From positions 1-40,645 of the forward strand of contig JAWLHF010000014.1 in assembly GCA_041690515.1 (NCBI GenBank): a stretch of 40,645 nucleotides of DNA, in the 5' to 3' direction. Shown piece by piece: positions 1 to 7,783 of this stretch. A model generated the notes under the pieces. That model was not told the DNA's origin and searched no databases. It was given only the letters and a program-made list of their open reading frames with translations. How positions within the stretch are numbered: the first letter of the stretch is position 1; each line of letters starts with the position of its first letter. The DNA comes from BRH-c25 sp041690515. Lineage in GTDB: Bacteria; Bacillota; Clostridia; Lutisporales; Lutisporaceae. The position numbers and the translations under genes are program-made.

Positions 1-44
1 GATGTTTTCTGGACAATTACATTTTACAGTGAGATTTGTATGAC

Positions 45-68
45 GGGAAGAGGTTTTTGCCTCTTCCC
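45..68. terminator. Hairpin at left edge, possible terminator for a gene outside the window
   Basis: GGGAAGAGG (45-53) pairs perfectly with CCTCTTCCC (60-68) around a 6-nt loop. On the plus strand it is followed by ATTATTTTG, a weak U-rich tract; on the minus strand no U-run follows. It may terminate a plus-strand gene to the left or act in both directions. I cannot tell which from this window. Confidence 0.45.
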
Positions 69-80
69 ATTATTTTGCCA

Positions 81-128
81 ATTAAAATTATACTCTAAGA
101 AAGCGCCGCACATAAAATGCGACGCCTT
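81..128 (-). terminator. Likely terminator of the Cache chemoreceptor gene
   Basis: Just after the stop codon at 143 the minus-strand RNA can form a GC-rich stem of about 10 bp between 119-128 and 101-111, with one bulged G and one G-U pair. A moderately U-rich stretch follows (81-100). It is weaker than the other terminators in the window. Confidence 0.55.
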
Positions 129-142
129 CTGATTTCCTGATG

Positions 143-2137
143 CTAAACTCTGAATTTTGCTATACTCCGCTGCATTTCTTCCGCCAGCCTTGCCAGCTCT
201 TCGCTTGCCCCTGCAATCTGCTCCATTGATGAGGTCTGCTCTTCAACTGAAGCCGATGCTTCCTCCGTACCTGCGGCATTTTCCTGTGAAAGAGCAGACA
301 GGTTCTGGATTATATCTATTATCTCATCCTTCTTGACATTCATGGCTTCTCCGGTCTGATTCAACATGCTCAAAGCTTCTTTTGTTTTTTCTATTGCCCC
401 GGAAATCCCTTCAAACTTTGTCTTTGTCACTTCCACACCCTCTGTCTGAGCTGCGGTCAAAGCTGCTGCTTCCTGCATGGTTGTGACTGCGCTGTTTGTC
501 TTATCAGTCAGTTCTACTACGATTTCCTCTATTTCCTTCGTAAACTTGTTGGAGTCCTCTGCCAGCTTCCTTATCTCATCAGCAACCACTGCAAAACCCC
601 TTCCTGCTTCTCCTGCTCTTGCTGCTTCAATAGCCGCATTCAAGGCAAGCAAATTGGTCTGCTCCGCTATACTTCTGATCATCTGGCTTGCATTCTCAAT
701 TTTCTTCGCGCTATCGCTGGTATTATGTACAACATTGTATATTTCTTTGGAGGATCTATTACTTGCTTCTGTTTTTTCCACAAGATCCTTTAATGACTGG
801 AAGCCTTCATCCTTAAGTCTTACAACCTCATCTGCAGCTTTATTCAGCACCTGTCGCTGCTGCTCTTCTACAGCAATCATGCTCCCTATCTCATTGATCT
901 TCACTGAGCCTGTCTCGGTGTCTCTTGCCTGATCACTGGCTCCTTTTGCCATTTCCTCAATAGTCTTTGCTACTTCCTCGGCAGACATGGACGCCTGCTG
1001 ACTTGTAGCCGTCAATTCTTCGGATGAAGATGCAACCTGCTGTGAAGCATCAGTTATTTCCCTTATGAAGCCTCTTAGGCTATCAGCCACCAATTGGAAG
1101 GAATTGGCCAGGACACCCAGTTCGTCCTTTCTCTTTTTCAGAGCTGCAGGCACATCCTGTGTAATGTCCAGTTCTGCAATTTTCTTCGCGTATCCGCTGG
1201 CTGCCATAATAGGGTTTGATATGTATATACTGATGAAGTATGTGACCAATATTCCTGCCAGTATTGATGCCGCTGAAATAATTAGCATCCAGTTGTTCAG
1301 TTCCTTCACCGGTTCCATCATATCACTTTCCAACGCTGCTACAGCAACACTCCAATTTGTGTCCGGAACAGGTGCATAACCCACTAAACGCTTGCTGCCT
1401 TCAAAAAAGTACTCGTTAACACCGGCCTCACCTTTTGCCATTTTGTTCTCAATTAACTCCCCAAGCTCTTGATGCTCCGGATTACTTTTGGCATCTTCAA
1501 TAAGATTGAGCTGTGTCAGTACATATTCATCATTGGGGTGTGCCATAAGCACTCCCGCCTTGTTTACAATATATGCATACCCGGTATCTCCAAGCTTTAT
1601 CCTGTTGGTTATATTGGTGATCTCCGTTCCATCCACCACTCCGTACAGAACTCCCTGCACGGCTCCATCCCTTCTTATCGGTACAGCAACAATTATTGAC
1701 GGCTTATTTGTTGCCTTACTTATCAATACATCCGATACATTTGACTTCCCGCCTGCTGCCAGTTTGAAGTAATCCCTGTCAGCGACGTTTACCGGATCAC
1801 CTTTCAGCCTGGTAGCATTACCTGCCAAATCAGTTATTACAAAGGTCTCGTAGCCGTTTCTCTCTGCCTCAGGCTGCAGGGTAGCCACCTTTTCTTCCCA
1901 AGGAGTTTCGTCAGTAAGTATTTTCTGTGCTGCTATTGCCTCCATAAGTATGATTTTCTGATCCATGAAGCTCCTTACAAGCATCGCTGCTTCCTGAGAC
2001 GCCACTTCCAATGCATGCTCCCCTTCATGTATCACAACATCTGACGCCCGGTTGTTTGCAGCATAACCCATAATTGCACATACCGCTATCAGTACGACAC
2101 TAAAGTAAATGATCAATCTGGTTCTTATGGATTTCAT
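143..2137 (-). CDS. Methyl-accepting chemotaxis protein with extracellular Cache sensor
   Basis: 664 residues with the classic transmembrane chemoreceptor layout. A TM helix lies at about 8-27, followed by an extracellular dCache-like region at about 35-275 containing FVITDLAGNA and the DRDYFKLA segment typical of Cache domains. A second TM helix at about 283-306 leads into a HAMP-like segment and a cytoplasmic signalling domain at about 380-660. The hairpin tip that contacts CheA/CheW is clear near 490-530 (EQTNLLALNAAIEAARAGE, then GRGFAVVADEIRKLAE). The start ATG has a strong AAAAGGAGGGG site. It is monocistronic, with its own promoter and terminator. The ligand cannot be read from sequence; amino acids and organic acids are common for this family. 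There is no CheA/CheW gene nearby, so it is an orphan receptor. Confidence 0.95.
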   Translation of the reverse strand: MKSIRTRLIIYFSVVLIAVCAIMGYAANNRASDVVIHEGEHALEVASQEAAMLVRSFMDQKIILMEAIAAQKILTDETPWEEKVATLQPEAERNGYETFVITDLAGNATRLKGDPVNVADRDYFKLAAGGKSNVSDVLISKATNKPSIIVAVPIRRDGAVQGVLYGVVDGTEITNITNRIKLGDTGYAYIVNKAGVLMAHPNDEYVLTQLNLIEDAKSNPEHQELGELIENKMAKGEAGVNEYFFEGSKRLVGYAPVPDTNWSVAVAALESDMMEPVKELNNWMLIISAASILAGILVTYFISIYISNPIMAASGYAKKIAELDITQDVPAALKKRKDELGVLANSFQLVADSLRGFIREITDASQQVASSSEELTATSQQASMSAEEVAKTIEEMAKGASDQARDTETGSVKINEIGSMIAVEEQQRQVLNKAADEVVRLKDEGFQSLKDLVEKTEASNRSSKEIYNVVHNTSDSAKKIENASQMIRSIAEQTNLLALNAAIEAARAGEAGRGFAVVADEIRKLAEDSNKFTKEIEEIVVELTDKTNSAVTTMQEAAALTAAQTEGVEVTKTKFEGISGAIEKTKEALSMLNQTGEAMNVKKDEIIDIIQNLSALSQENAAGTEEASASVEEQTSSMEQIAGASEELARLAEEMQRSIAKFRV

Positions 2138-2196
2138 CTAAACCCCTCCTTTTGTTCATTAGTCAACATCCGGTATCCTCAAAATAGTGCCTGAAT

Positions 2197-2225
2197 TATA
2201 TAAAACAACTTTTTCCTAGTTACAA
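2197..2225 (-). promoter_or_regulatory. Candidate sigma-A promoter for the Cache chemoreceptor
   Basis: On the minus strand TTGTAA (2220-2225) is separated by 17 bp from TATATA (2197-2202), about 60 bp upstream of the start codon. No sigma-D-type motility promoter was seen. Confidence 0.45.
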
Positions 2226-2280
2226 AATTCTACATATATTGACAATGTCCTGCACTTTTTTTATCAAAGAGGTACTCTTT

Positions 2281-2329
2281 ATTCTACAAAAATGAAAAAG
2301 CACCTTTGATAATACCTTCAAGGTGCTTT
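2281..2329 (-). terminator. Rho-independent terminator of the lectin-like gene
   Basis: A perfect 10-bp stem (2320-2329 with 2297-2306) is followed on the minus strand by TTTTTCATTTTTG-like sequence at 2286-2297. It lies 23 bp past the stop at 2352. Confidence 0.85.
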
Positions 2330-2351
2330 ATTATACTAGTGCATTACTGCC

Positions 2352-3683
2352 CTACACTCTCCAAATATGCCACAAGTGTTCATTCTGACCTCTGGCGAAC
2401 ACATCCAGCCTGTTTCCTCCCCAGGATACTGCTGCAGGTGCTGAAGTCAGCACTCCTCCGAGAGACTGCCAATTACTCCATCTTGCTCCGTTCCACGTCC
2501 TGTAAAGAAGCTCATTCCTCTGTCCTCTGGCAAATACTACAAGCCTGTTAACTCCGATAGAGGCTGCCGCAGGTGCTGAGTTTATCGCTCCTCCACCCAG
2601 GTCCTCCCACTCGCTCCACCTTGTGCCATCCCAATACTTATGCCAAAGTGATTGGTTCTGTCCTCTGCCAAATACATCTATTCTGTTCCGTCCCCAGGAC
2701 ACTGCTGCCGGTGCCGAGGTAAGCACCCCACCAAGGTCTTCCCATTCACTCCAGCGGGCACCGTCCCAATATTTATGCCATAAGGCTTGATTCTGCCCCC
2801 GTGCAAATACATCCAGCCTATTGGACTGCCAGGATGCTACTGCCGGATCTGAAGTCAATACCCCTCCAAGATCCTCCCAGGCACTCCACCTTGTGCCATT
2901 CCAATATATATGCCAAAGTGACTGGTTCTGTCCTCTGCCAAATACATCTATTCTGTTCGGTCCCCAGGACACTGCCGCCGGTGCCGAAGTCAATACTCCG
3001 CCAAGATCCTCCCACTCACTCCAGCGAGCACCGTTCCAGTACTTATGCCAAAGTGACCGATTCTGTCCCTGAGCAAATACATCCAGTCTATTAGGCTGCC
3101 AGGATGCTGCTGCCGGTGCCGAATTCAATATACCTCCTAGATCCTCCCATTGACTCCAGCCCGTTCCCGGTGCCGGCTCAACCTGTATATACTCCAGAAC
3201 GAACCGGATGATATCCCTCATGATCTGGTTTATCCTGACATTTGGAACCCCAAACCTTCTCATTAAGTTAAATGCATAAGGATTATCCCTCCGGAGGTCA
3301 TTCAGCAATGCATTTGTCCTTTGTTCCATTGTTCCGGTATAGTTGTTTGCATTCCTTAGTACATAGCCAATGGTATTCCTGAAAATATTTCGTACATCAG
3401 CACGCCTCAGCCTATAACCTTCAAGCTCTCTGTAATGTGCAGCAAATCTTCTGTTCACAAGGGCCAGTATTCGGTTCACATCCTGAGGTCTTTGCCTCAT
3501 TCCCTCAAAATCATCCTCATTAAAATCATCCATGTATTCAAATTCTATATCCTCAGTGTACATATCATCATAAGAGTCTTCATCTGAATAATCATCATAA
3601 CCATAGTCATCGTTGTGTTGAATGTAAGGACAGACGTATTGCGGATCAATTGGACATATATAAGGATTCTTATACGACTTCAT
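2352..3683 (-). CDS. PLL-like beta-propeller (DUF346-type repeat) protein with acidic N-terminal region
   Basis: The C-terminal half (about residue 165 onward) is six tandem repeats of about 45 residues. Each carries W-S-x-W-E-D-L-G-G, then S-A-P-A-A, N-R-x-D-V-F and a G-Q-N-x-x-L-W-H segment. This matches the DUF346/PLL fucose-lectin beta-propeller family. The last blade lacks its final strand, and the first W-S-Q-W strand can close the ring, giving six blades. The N-terminal part has a Cys/Pro/Tyr-rich opening, a very acidic stretch (about 24-60) and a helical Arg-rich domain. No signal peptide is visible. The ATG at 3683 is preferred over an ATG ten codons upstream because AAAGGAAGGGAG lies between them. 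Sugar binding and a spore or cell-surface location are inference only. Confidence 0.8.
   Translation of the reverse strand: MKSYKNPYICPIDPQYVCPYIQHNDDYGYDDYSDEDSYDDMYTEDIEFEYMDDFNEDDFEGMRQRPQDVNRILALVNRRFAAHYRELEGYRLRRADVRNIFRNTIGYVLRNANNYTGTMEQRTNALLNDLRRDNPYAFNLMRRFGVPNVRINQIMRDIIRFVLEYIQVEPAPGTGWSQWEDLGGILNSAPAAASWQPNRLDVFAQGQNRSLWHKYWNGARWSEWEDLGGVLTSAPAAVSWGPNRIDVFGRGQNQSLWHIYWNGTRWSAWEDLGGVLTSDPAVASWQSNRLDVFARGQNQALWHKYWDGARWSEWEDLGGVLTSAPAAVSWGRNRIDVFGRGQNQSLWHKYWDGTRWSEWEDLGGGAINSAPAAASIGVNRLVVFARGQRNELLYRTWNGARWSNWQSLGGVLTSAPAAVSWGGNRLDVFARGQNEHLWHIWRV
2600..3130 (-). repeat. Near-identical 270-bp tandem duplication of a two-blade unit
   Basis: Within the propeller gene, blades 2 and 4 are almost identical and so are blades 1 and 3. 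At DNA level the same segment recurs 270 bp apart (for example GGTTCTGTCCTCTGCCAAAT at 2654 and 2924), with only scattered third-position differences. The repeat therefore grew recently by duplicating a pair of blades. Confidence 0.8.
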
Positions 3684-3736
3684 CTCTATCTCCCTTCCTT
3701 TTATACGAATCATTACATAATATGCATGAGCACAAT

Positions 3737-3789
3737 AAAAGGAGACAGTGAAAGGTGAATTTCATTATCACATTTCACTGTCTCCTTTT
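3737..3789 (-). terminator. Strong terminator of the GNAT gene
   Basis: A perfect 17-bp stem (3773-3789 with 3737-3753) encloses a 19-nt loop that can itself pair partly. It lies 14 bp past the stop codon at 3803. The A-rich and U-rich ends of the stem suggest a terminator that may work in both directions. Confidence 0.8.
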
Positions 3790-3802
3790 GTAGATACGCC
3801 CA

Positions 3803-4543
3803 TCATGCCAAAGCATCCTCAAAGCGTACATAATTCAATAGTTTGCTGTCTTTAAACAGCCACAAACCAACAAAACCATCGTCTATCAGCTTCTCCTGCT
3901 TTTCAAGATCACCCAGGGGTATACTCAGAAGCTGACTTGTTTTTCTTGCTTCTGCCGGTTCAAGATTCCTGTGCAGTATAAATCTCCACAGACCGTCCTT
4001 ACCATCCTTTTCAGCTCCGTATTTTTTCTTCAACGCTTTAATTCTCAATCCATTTTTTATTATATTGAATAAGCTGTAGACATTCTGCGGTGACACAGTA
4101 CAAAGGAGATGACTGTATCCCAGTTCCTTAACCATAGGAATGGCATGCTGCAAGGTCAGACTCTGCAGTGAATTCCCTCTGTAATCGGGATGCACAACCG
4201 TTGTTTCCAGATGCGCAACCTTCTTCAACTCCGCTTCAGGCATTTTTATATCATTTCCCAGATTTTTCTCGGACCAGCCCGGAAATCCAATATATCGATA
4301 AGCAATTATTTCTCCTGCTTTGTTAAATACGCCTATTACTTTTGCACCCTTAATCATATCCTCTAACATTTCTTCATAGGAATCCATATACAGTACCTGC
4401 TTATTAGGAAGCTGTTCATAGACATATTTTTCCAGTTCTACCGCCGCCTTAAGTTCTCCGGTTGTAATCAGTCTCATAACATATTCATCTTTTTCTGTTC
4501 TTTCATCCTTGTGCTTTATCAGCTGTCCTGTCTTTAAAATCAT
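3803..4543 (-). CDS. GNAT-family N-acetyltransferase
   Basis: About 246 residues. The central region has the acetyl-CoA fold signature: HLETTVVHPDYRGNSLQ (beta4 and pyrophosphate-binding loop), followed by an alpha helix and LLCTVSPQNVYSLFNIIKNG, where the Asn and downstream helix are typical of GNAT motif B. The substrate is unknown. The start is placed at the ATG at 4543, seven codons inside the longest frame, because AAAGGAGG sits directly before it. The gene has its own TTGACA/TAATAT promoter overlapped by two matching inverted repeats. The adjacent BusR-like gene encodes a plausible repressor for them. It is monocistronic between two terminators. Confidence 0.85.
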   Translation of the reverse strand: MILKTGQLIKHKDERTEKDEYVMRLITTGELKAAVELEKYVYEQLPNKQVLYMDSYEEMLEDMIKGAKVIGVFNKAGEIIAYRYIGFPGWSEKNLGNDIKMPEAELKKVAHLETTVVHPDYRGNSLQSLTLQHAIPMVKELGYSHLLCTVSPQNVYSLFNIIKNGLRIKALKKKYGAEKDGKDGLWRFILHRNLEPAEARKTSQLLSIPLGDLEKQEKLIDDGFVGLWLFKDSKLLNYVRFEDALA

Positions 4544-4596
4544 AATATGTCTGCCTCCTTTCAATTCTGCTGTTTAGTATATTTTACTCAAGGTAA

Positions 4597-4621
4597 CAAC
4601 TTCTGCATATTATTCAAGTTG
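4597..4621. promoter_or_regulatory. Operator half 1: inverted repeat CAACTTC-N11-CAAGTTG
   Basis: CAACTTC (4597-4603) and CAAGTTG (4615-4621) form an inverted repeat with an 11-bp spacer. It lies just downstream of the predicted transcription start of the GNAT gene and 22 bp from a second copy with the same geometry. Confidence 0.6.
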
Positions 4622-4630
4622 TCTGTTTAT

Positions 4631-4660
4631 ATATTAGCACAGCCAACTTGTGTTTGTCAA
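4631..4660 (-). promoter_or_regulatory. Sigma-A promoter of the GNAT gene
   Basis: TTGACA (4655-4660) and TAATAT (4631-4636) on the minus strand, with an 18-bp spacer. The -35 box lies inside the second inverted repeat, so a protein bound there would block RNA polymerase. Confidence 0.7.
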
Positions 4661-4668
4661 CCAAGTTG
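4644..4668. promoter_or_regulatory. Operator half 2: inverted repeat CAACTTG-N11-CAAGTTG
   Basis: A perfect 7-bp inverted repeat (4644-4650 and 4662-4668) with an 11-bp spacer, overlapping the -35 box. The outer edges of the two operator halves are exactly 22 bp apart (4622-4643). Confidence 0.65.
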
Positions 4669-4679
4669 CCTGTTTGATA

Positions 4680-4710
4680 AAAAATAAACCGCTATCATTT
4701 GATAGCAGTT
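4680..4710 (-). terminator. Terminator of the BusR-like gene
   Basis: A 10-bp stem with one G-U pair (4701-4710 with 4687-4696) and a 4-nt loop, followed on the minus strand by TTTATTTTTT. It separates the regulator gene from the GNAT promoter. Confidence 0.85.
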
Positions 4711-4725
4711 CACTTCTATATTTGC

Positions 4726-5376
4726 CTATTTTGCCTTGTTCACATATTTATAAACGTTATCTGATATACTTGAATCATTACCTACATATAGGATTATATC
4801 GTTTACATAGAATTGCATCCTCGGTCCCGGTGACAGGTACAGATGCCCTGAACGGTTTATTCCGATAATTGTCGCACCCGTGTGATTCCAGAAACGTACT
4901 TCACCAATTGACTTTCCAATGAGATGGCTTTTTTCAGGTATTTTCAGCTCCAGAGGATATATTATTCCTATATTCCTTAATAGCATTGCCTGTTCTATGA
5001 CTGAATCCAGGCTCTCCAGAACCTTTTTTTCAATATTTTTCTTTTCATCCATAAGCCTTAGGATATCCTCTCTCAGAGATAATATCCTGTCCTTGGACTG
5101 GGATTCTTTTATGAAGGTATTAGCTGCCTCTTTTGACTTTATAATGATACCTTTCTTTTCCATGACACTCACAACCTGCATCTCTTCCAGCAGCTTCAGT
5201 GCTCTCCTTATCGTCTCAGGAGATACGCTGTATTTTCCGGACAAGGTGGACCGGCCTTTTAACATTTCGCCTACTTCCCATTCGCCGTTTATGATGCTGT
5301 AGGCGATATCCAGTGCTATTTTTTCATATTTTGCAATGGCATCGCCCTTGTCCTCCACATGGTTTTTAAGATTCAT
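4726..5376 (-). CDS. BusR-like GntR-family regulator with RCK_C (TrkA_C) domain
   Basis: 216 residues in three parts. These are a GntR winged helix at about 15-80 (SVSPETIRRALKLLEEM as recognition region), a charged heptad-like coil at about 85-132, and a C-terminal RCK_C domain at about 140-212 (PLELKIPEKSHLIGKSIGEV, then the YVNDIILYVG strand). The order wHTH, coiled coil, RCK_C and the length match BusR. In lactococci and streptococci BusR binds c-di-AMP through RCK_C and represses glycine-betaine uptake. This protein therefore probably senses c-di-AMP; that is inferred from family, not seen. Two inverted repeats 22 bp apart lie just downstream, in the next gene's promoter. I found no matching pair in front of its own gene. 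SD is GAGGGTG. Confidence 0.85.
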   Translation of the reverse strand: MNLKNHVEDKGDAIAKYEKIALDIAYSIINGEWEVGEMLKGRSTLSGKYSVSPETIRRALKLLEEMQVVSVMEKKGIIIKSKEAANTFIKESQSKDRILSLREDILRLMDEKKNIEKKVLESLDSVIEQAMLLRNIGIIYPLELKIPEKSHLIGKSIGEVRFWNHTGATIIGINRSGHLYLSPGPRMQFYVNDIILYVGNDSSISDNVYKYVNKAK

Positions 5377-5464
5377 TTCAACACCCTCTGCAACTTTTAT
5401 AATAATATTATACTTAATTTAATTGTTCTATTTTTGTTGCCAATTGTCAAGTGCAAAACCCTTT

Positions 5465-6829
5465 TCATCCCTGTACAAGACTTCTCTCATGGCCTGCGTC
5501 CAAATGCTTCAGCTCTCTGTATAAAAGAAGGCCGGTAAGCAGTGATGAAATAATATCCGCTGTAGGTCCTGCCACTAGAAGTCCATTTAAGCCAAAGAAC
5601 TTTGGCAGTATGAGTAATGCAGGTATAAGTATCAGCACCTGCCTTGAAAGGCTGAGGAGCGCAGAATGCTTCGGCTTTCCGACAGCCTGGAAGTAATTGG
5701 CTGCTACAATCTGAAATCCTATTATCGGAAGAAAAATCAAAAAAGTCCTTATCGCAGTTGTTCCAAAATCAAGCAGGCTCTCATCGGTTCTATTGAATAA
5801 TGCCACCATCTGTGTAGGAAAAAGCCTTGTAGCAACAAATCCTATTGTAGAAATTGTTGTTGCCGCTGCAATAGCCAGCATTAGTGCTTTTTTTACCCTG
5901 TCATATTTATGTGCACCATAGTTGTACCCAATAATTGGCTGAACCCCTTGATTAATGCCGAATATAGGCATCAATATCAGCATGGTTATGCTTGATACAA
6001 CTCCCATCCCGGACACAGCGATATCACCGCCGTATATATAAAGGCTTTTATTCATTATAGCATTCAGCACACTTGCTGCTAATTGCATCAGGAATGGGGC
6101 AGCCCCCAGTGTTATGATCTTCACCACTATTCTGTTTTTTAGCCTTAGGTTCCTGGCATGTACCTTCAATGTACTTGCCCCGCTGAAAAAATGATACAGC
6201 ACCCATACTGCCGATGCCACCTGTGACAGCACTGTTGCTGCAGCAGCACCCATGATGCCCCAGCCGAAAACAAATATGAATATCGGGTCCAGTATTGTAT
6301 TTAAGATTGCTCCTATAAGCATAGTAAGCATTGCCGTCCTCGGATTGCCTTCTGCTCGGATGAAATTATTCATGCCAAAGCCTGCAGTCTGTGCAACAGT
6401 CCCCCATAGTATCACGCTCATATACTCTTTGGCATAAGGGAGTACCTCCTTGCTGGCTCCGAAAACCCGCAATACCGGTTCAATAAAAATAAGACCTATA
6501 GCTGATATACTGGCAGCAATAATCACCAGCAGAACCAAAGCATTGCCCAGAATCAGCTCTGCCTCTTCTTTCCTCTGCTCTCCCAGTCTTATGGATATCA
6601 AAGAGTTTGCGCCAATTCCTATTAGCATTGAAAATGCCATAATCACCAGCATGATTGGAAGTCCTATTGTTATCCCTGCTATCCCTAAAGGTCCTACACC
6701 ATTTCCAATGAAAATACGATCCACCACATTATATAATGCATTTACCAGCATTCCTACTATTGCAGGTATCGAAAACTTCAGCAGAAGCTTTGACACCTTT
6801 TCTTCCCCAAGCTGCTTGGATTGATCCAT
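5465..6829 (-). CDS. MATE-family multidrug/cation antiporter
   Basis: 454 residues, almost wholly hydrophobic, with about 12 membrane helices and the two-fold repeat of MATE exporters. The N-terminal KLLLKFSIPAIVGMLVNALY and VVDRIFIGNGVG segments are typical of the NorM/DinF-like family, as is a later IIGYNYGAHKYDRVKKAL loop. It would export drugs or other organic cations in exchange for sodium ions or protons. The substrate cannot be predicted. It has its own promoter and an AGAGGAG site before the ATG, with no obvious terminator before the BusR-like gene 88 bp downstream, so read-through into that gene is possible. Confidence 0.93.
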   Translation of the reverse strand: MDQSKQLGEEKVSKLLLKFSIPAIVGMLVNALYNVVDRIFIGNGVGPLGIAGITIGLPIMLVIMAFSMLIGIGANSLISIRLGEQRKEEAELILGNALVLLVIIAASISAIGLIFIEPVLRVFGASKEVLPYAKEYMSVILWGTVAQTAGFGMNNFIRAEGNPRTAMLTMLIGAILNTILDPIFIFVFGWGIMGAAAATVLSQVASAVWVLYHFFSGASTLKVHARNLRLKNRIVVKIITLGAAPFLMQLAASVLNAIMNKSLYIYGGDIAVSGMGVVSSITMLILMPIFGINQGVQPIIGYNYGAHKYDRVKKALMLAIAAATTISTIGFVATRLFPTQMVALFNRTDESLLDFGTTAIRTFLIFLPIIGFQIVAANYFQAVGKPKHSALLSLSRQVLILIPALLILPKFFGLNGLLVAGPTADIISSLLTGLLLYRELKHLDAGHERSLVQG

Positions 6830-6891
6830 ATATTACTCCTCTTTCAATTGTGATTTTTGTTTTATCTTTTCCTTTTTGAGTCAATATATCT

Positions 6892-6920
6892 ATAATACTA
6901 GCCATATTATTTAAAATCAA
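6892..6920 (-). promoter_or_regulatory. Sigma-A promoter of the MATE gene
   Basis: TTGATT (6915-6920) and TATTAT (6892-6897) on the minus strand with an ideal 17-bp spacer. The start codon is about 60 bp downstream. Confidence 0.6.
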
Positions 6921-6949
6921 GTATAACAATATCCTATTGTATATGCTTC

Positions 6950-6986
6950 AAAAAAAATTCAAGAGAATCGCAGAAGGATTCTCTTG
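6950..6986 (-). terminator. Terminator of the Mo-hydroxylase operon
   Basis: A perfect 10-bp stem (6977-6986 with 6960-6969), 7-nt loop, then AATTTTTTTT on the minus strand. It begins 4 bp after the last stop codon at 6991. Confidence 0.92.
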
Positions 6987-6990
6987 GATC

Positions 6991-7779
6991 TCAATCTCTC
7001 ATATGCCTAAGCTGACCATTGTTCTTTACCAGAAGTATCTCTGACAATATGCTAAAAGCTATTTCAGAAGCCGAATCTCCTCCAAGAGCCAAGCCTATCG
7101 GCGCATACACAGCATCAAGACCAGACTTTTCACAGCCTTCTTCCAGCAGCTTGTCAAATACATATGTGGTTTTCTTTCTGCTGCCTATCATTCCTACATA
7201 TCCGGCTCCTCTTCCCATTGCGGCTTTTAGAGCTTCAGCATCACCGTTATGTCCTCTTGTCACTATTACCACATGACAGTGCTTATCCAAAGGAAAATTT
7301 TTTATACTTTCTCCAATTTCTCCCACAAGGATCTCACATTCGGGAAATCGTTGGGGATTGGCATACTCCTCCCTATCCTCAATAATTACTATATGAAAGC
7401 CCAATAGTTTTCCGAATTTGTACAACTCATGGGCTATGTGACCGCCTCCTGCTATTACAAGTCTGTCCTTAGCCTTGAAAACTTTAACAAATATGCTTGC
7501 CTTTCCTCCACATTGCATATGTAGGTCTCCTGAATCATTAAGCTCCAGCTCCAGCAGTCCGTTTTCCCCTTTGCCCATACATTCCAGCGCATACTCCCTG
7601 GCTTTGTTCTCAAAGCTTCCGCCGCCGACTGTACCCGCAATGCTTCCATCCTCAAAGACAGCCATCATAAAACCCTGTTTCCCCGGTGACGAGCCTTGTT
7701 CTTCAATAAGAGTTACAAGGGCTGCACTTCGGTTTTCCTTAACTGCTCTTGAAAGTTGTTCTAAAAGCCTATGTTCCAT
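6991..7779 (-). CDS. XdhC/CoxI-family molybdenum hydroxylase maturation protein
   Basis: About 262 residues. The N-terminal half is the XdhC/CoxI domain (EEQGSSPGKQGFMMAVFEDG, then AGTVGGGSFENKA). The C-terminal half is a Rossmann domain starting with RLVIAGGGHIAHEL and ending with VGMIGSRKK. Family members bind the molybdenum cofactor and prepare its sulfido or selenido form before insertion into hydroxylases. The ATG at 7779 is preferred, since GGAAGGTGAT precedes it closely; an ATG five codons upstream is possible and would overlap yqeB. It is the last gene of the operon. Confidence 0.88.
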   Translation of the reverse strand: MEHRLLEQLSRAVKENRSAALVTLIEEQGSSPGKQGFMMAVFEDGSIAGTVGGGSFENKAREYALECMGKGENGLLELELNDSGDLHMQCGGKASIFVKVFKAKDRLVIAGGGHIAHELYKFGKLLGFHIVIIEDREEYANPQRFPECEILVGEIGESIKNFPLDKHCHVVIVTRGHNGDAEALKAAMGRGAGYVGMIGSRKKTTYVFDKLLEEGCEKSGLDAVYAPIGLALGGDSASEIAFSILSEILLVKNNGQLRHMRD

Positions 7780-7783
7780 GATA

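Noticed and set aside
477..932. Plus-strand ORF of 151 codons
   Set aside because: It is antisense to the MCP signalling domain. The coiled-coil coding sequence leaves long open antisense frames rich in Ser and Ala, and it has no ribosome site or recognisable domain.
2600..3130. CRISPR-like or mobile repeat array
   Set aside because: The 270-bp period is in frame and encodes propeller blades. There are no short direct repeats with unique spacers.
5377..5464. Autoregulatory bipartite operator before the BusR-like gene
   Set aside because: A single CAACTTT lies at 5391-5397, but there is no partner arm at the required spacing and no second repeat.
6729..6929. Minus-strand ORF of 66 codons at the MATE start
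   Set aside because: It is out of frame with the MATE gene, spans its promoter and ribosome site, and resembles nothing.
7455..7655. Minus-strand 66-codon ORF within xdhC
   Set aside because: Frame-shifted shadow of the XdhC-family gene.
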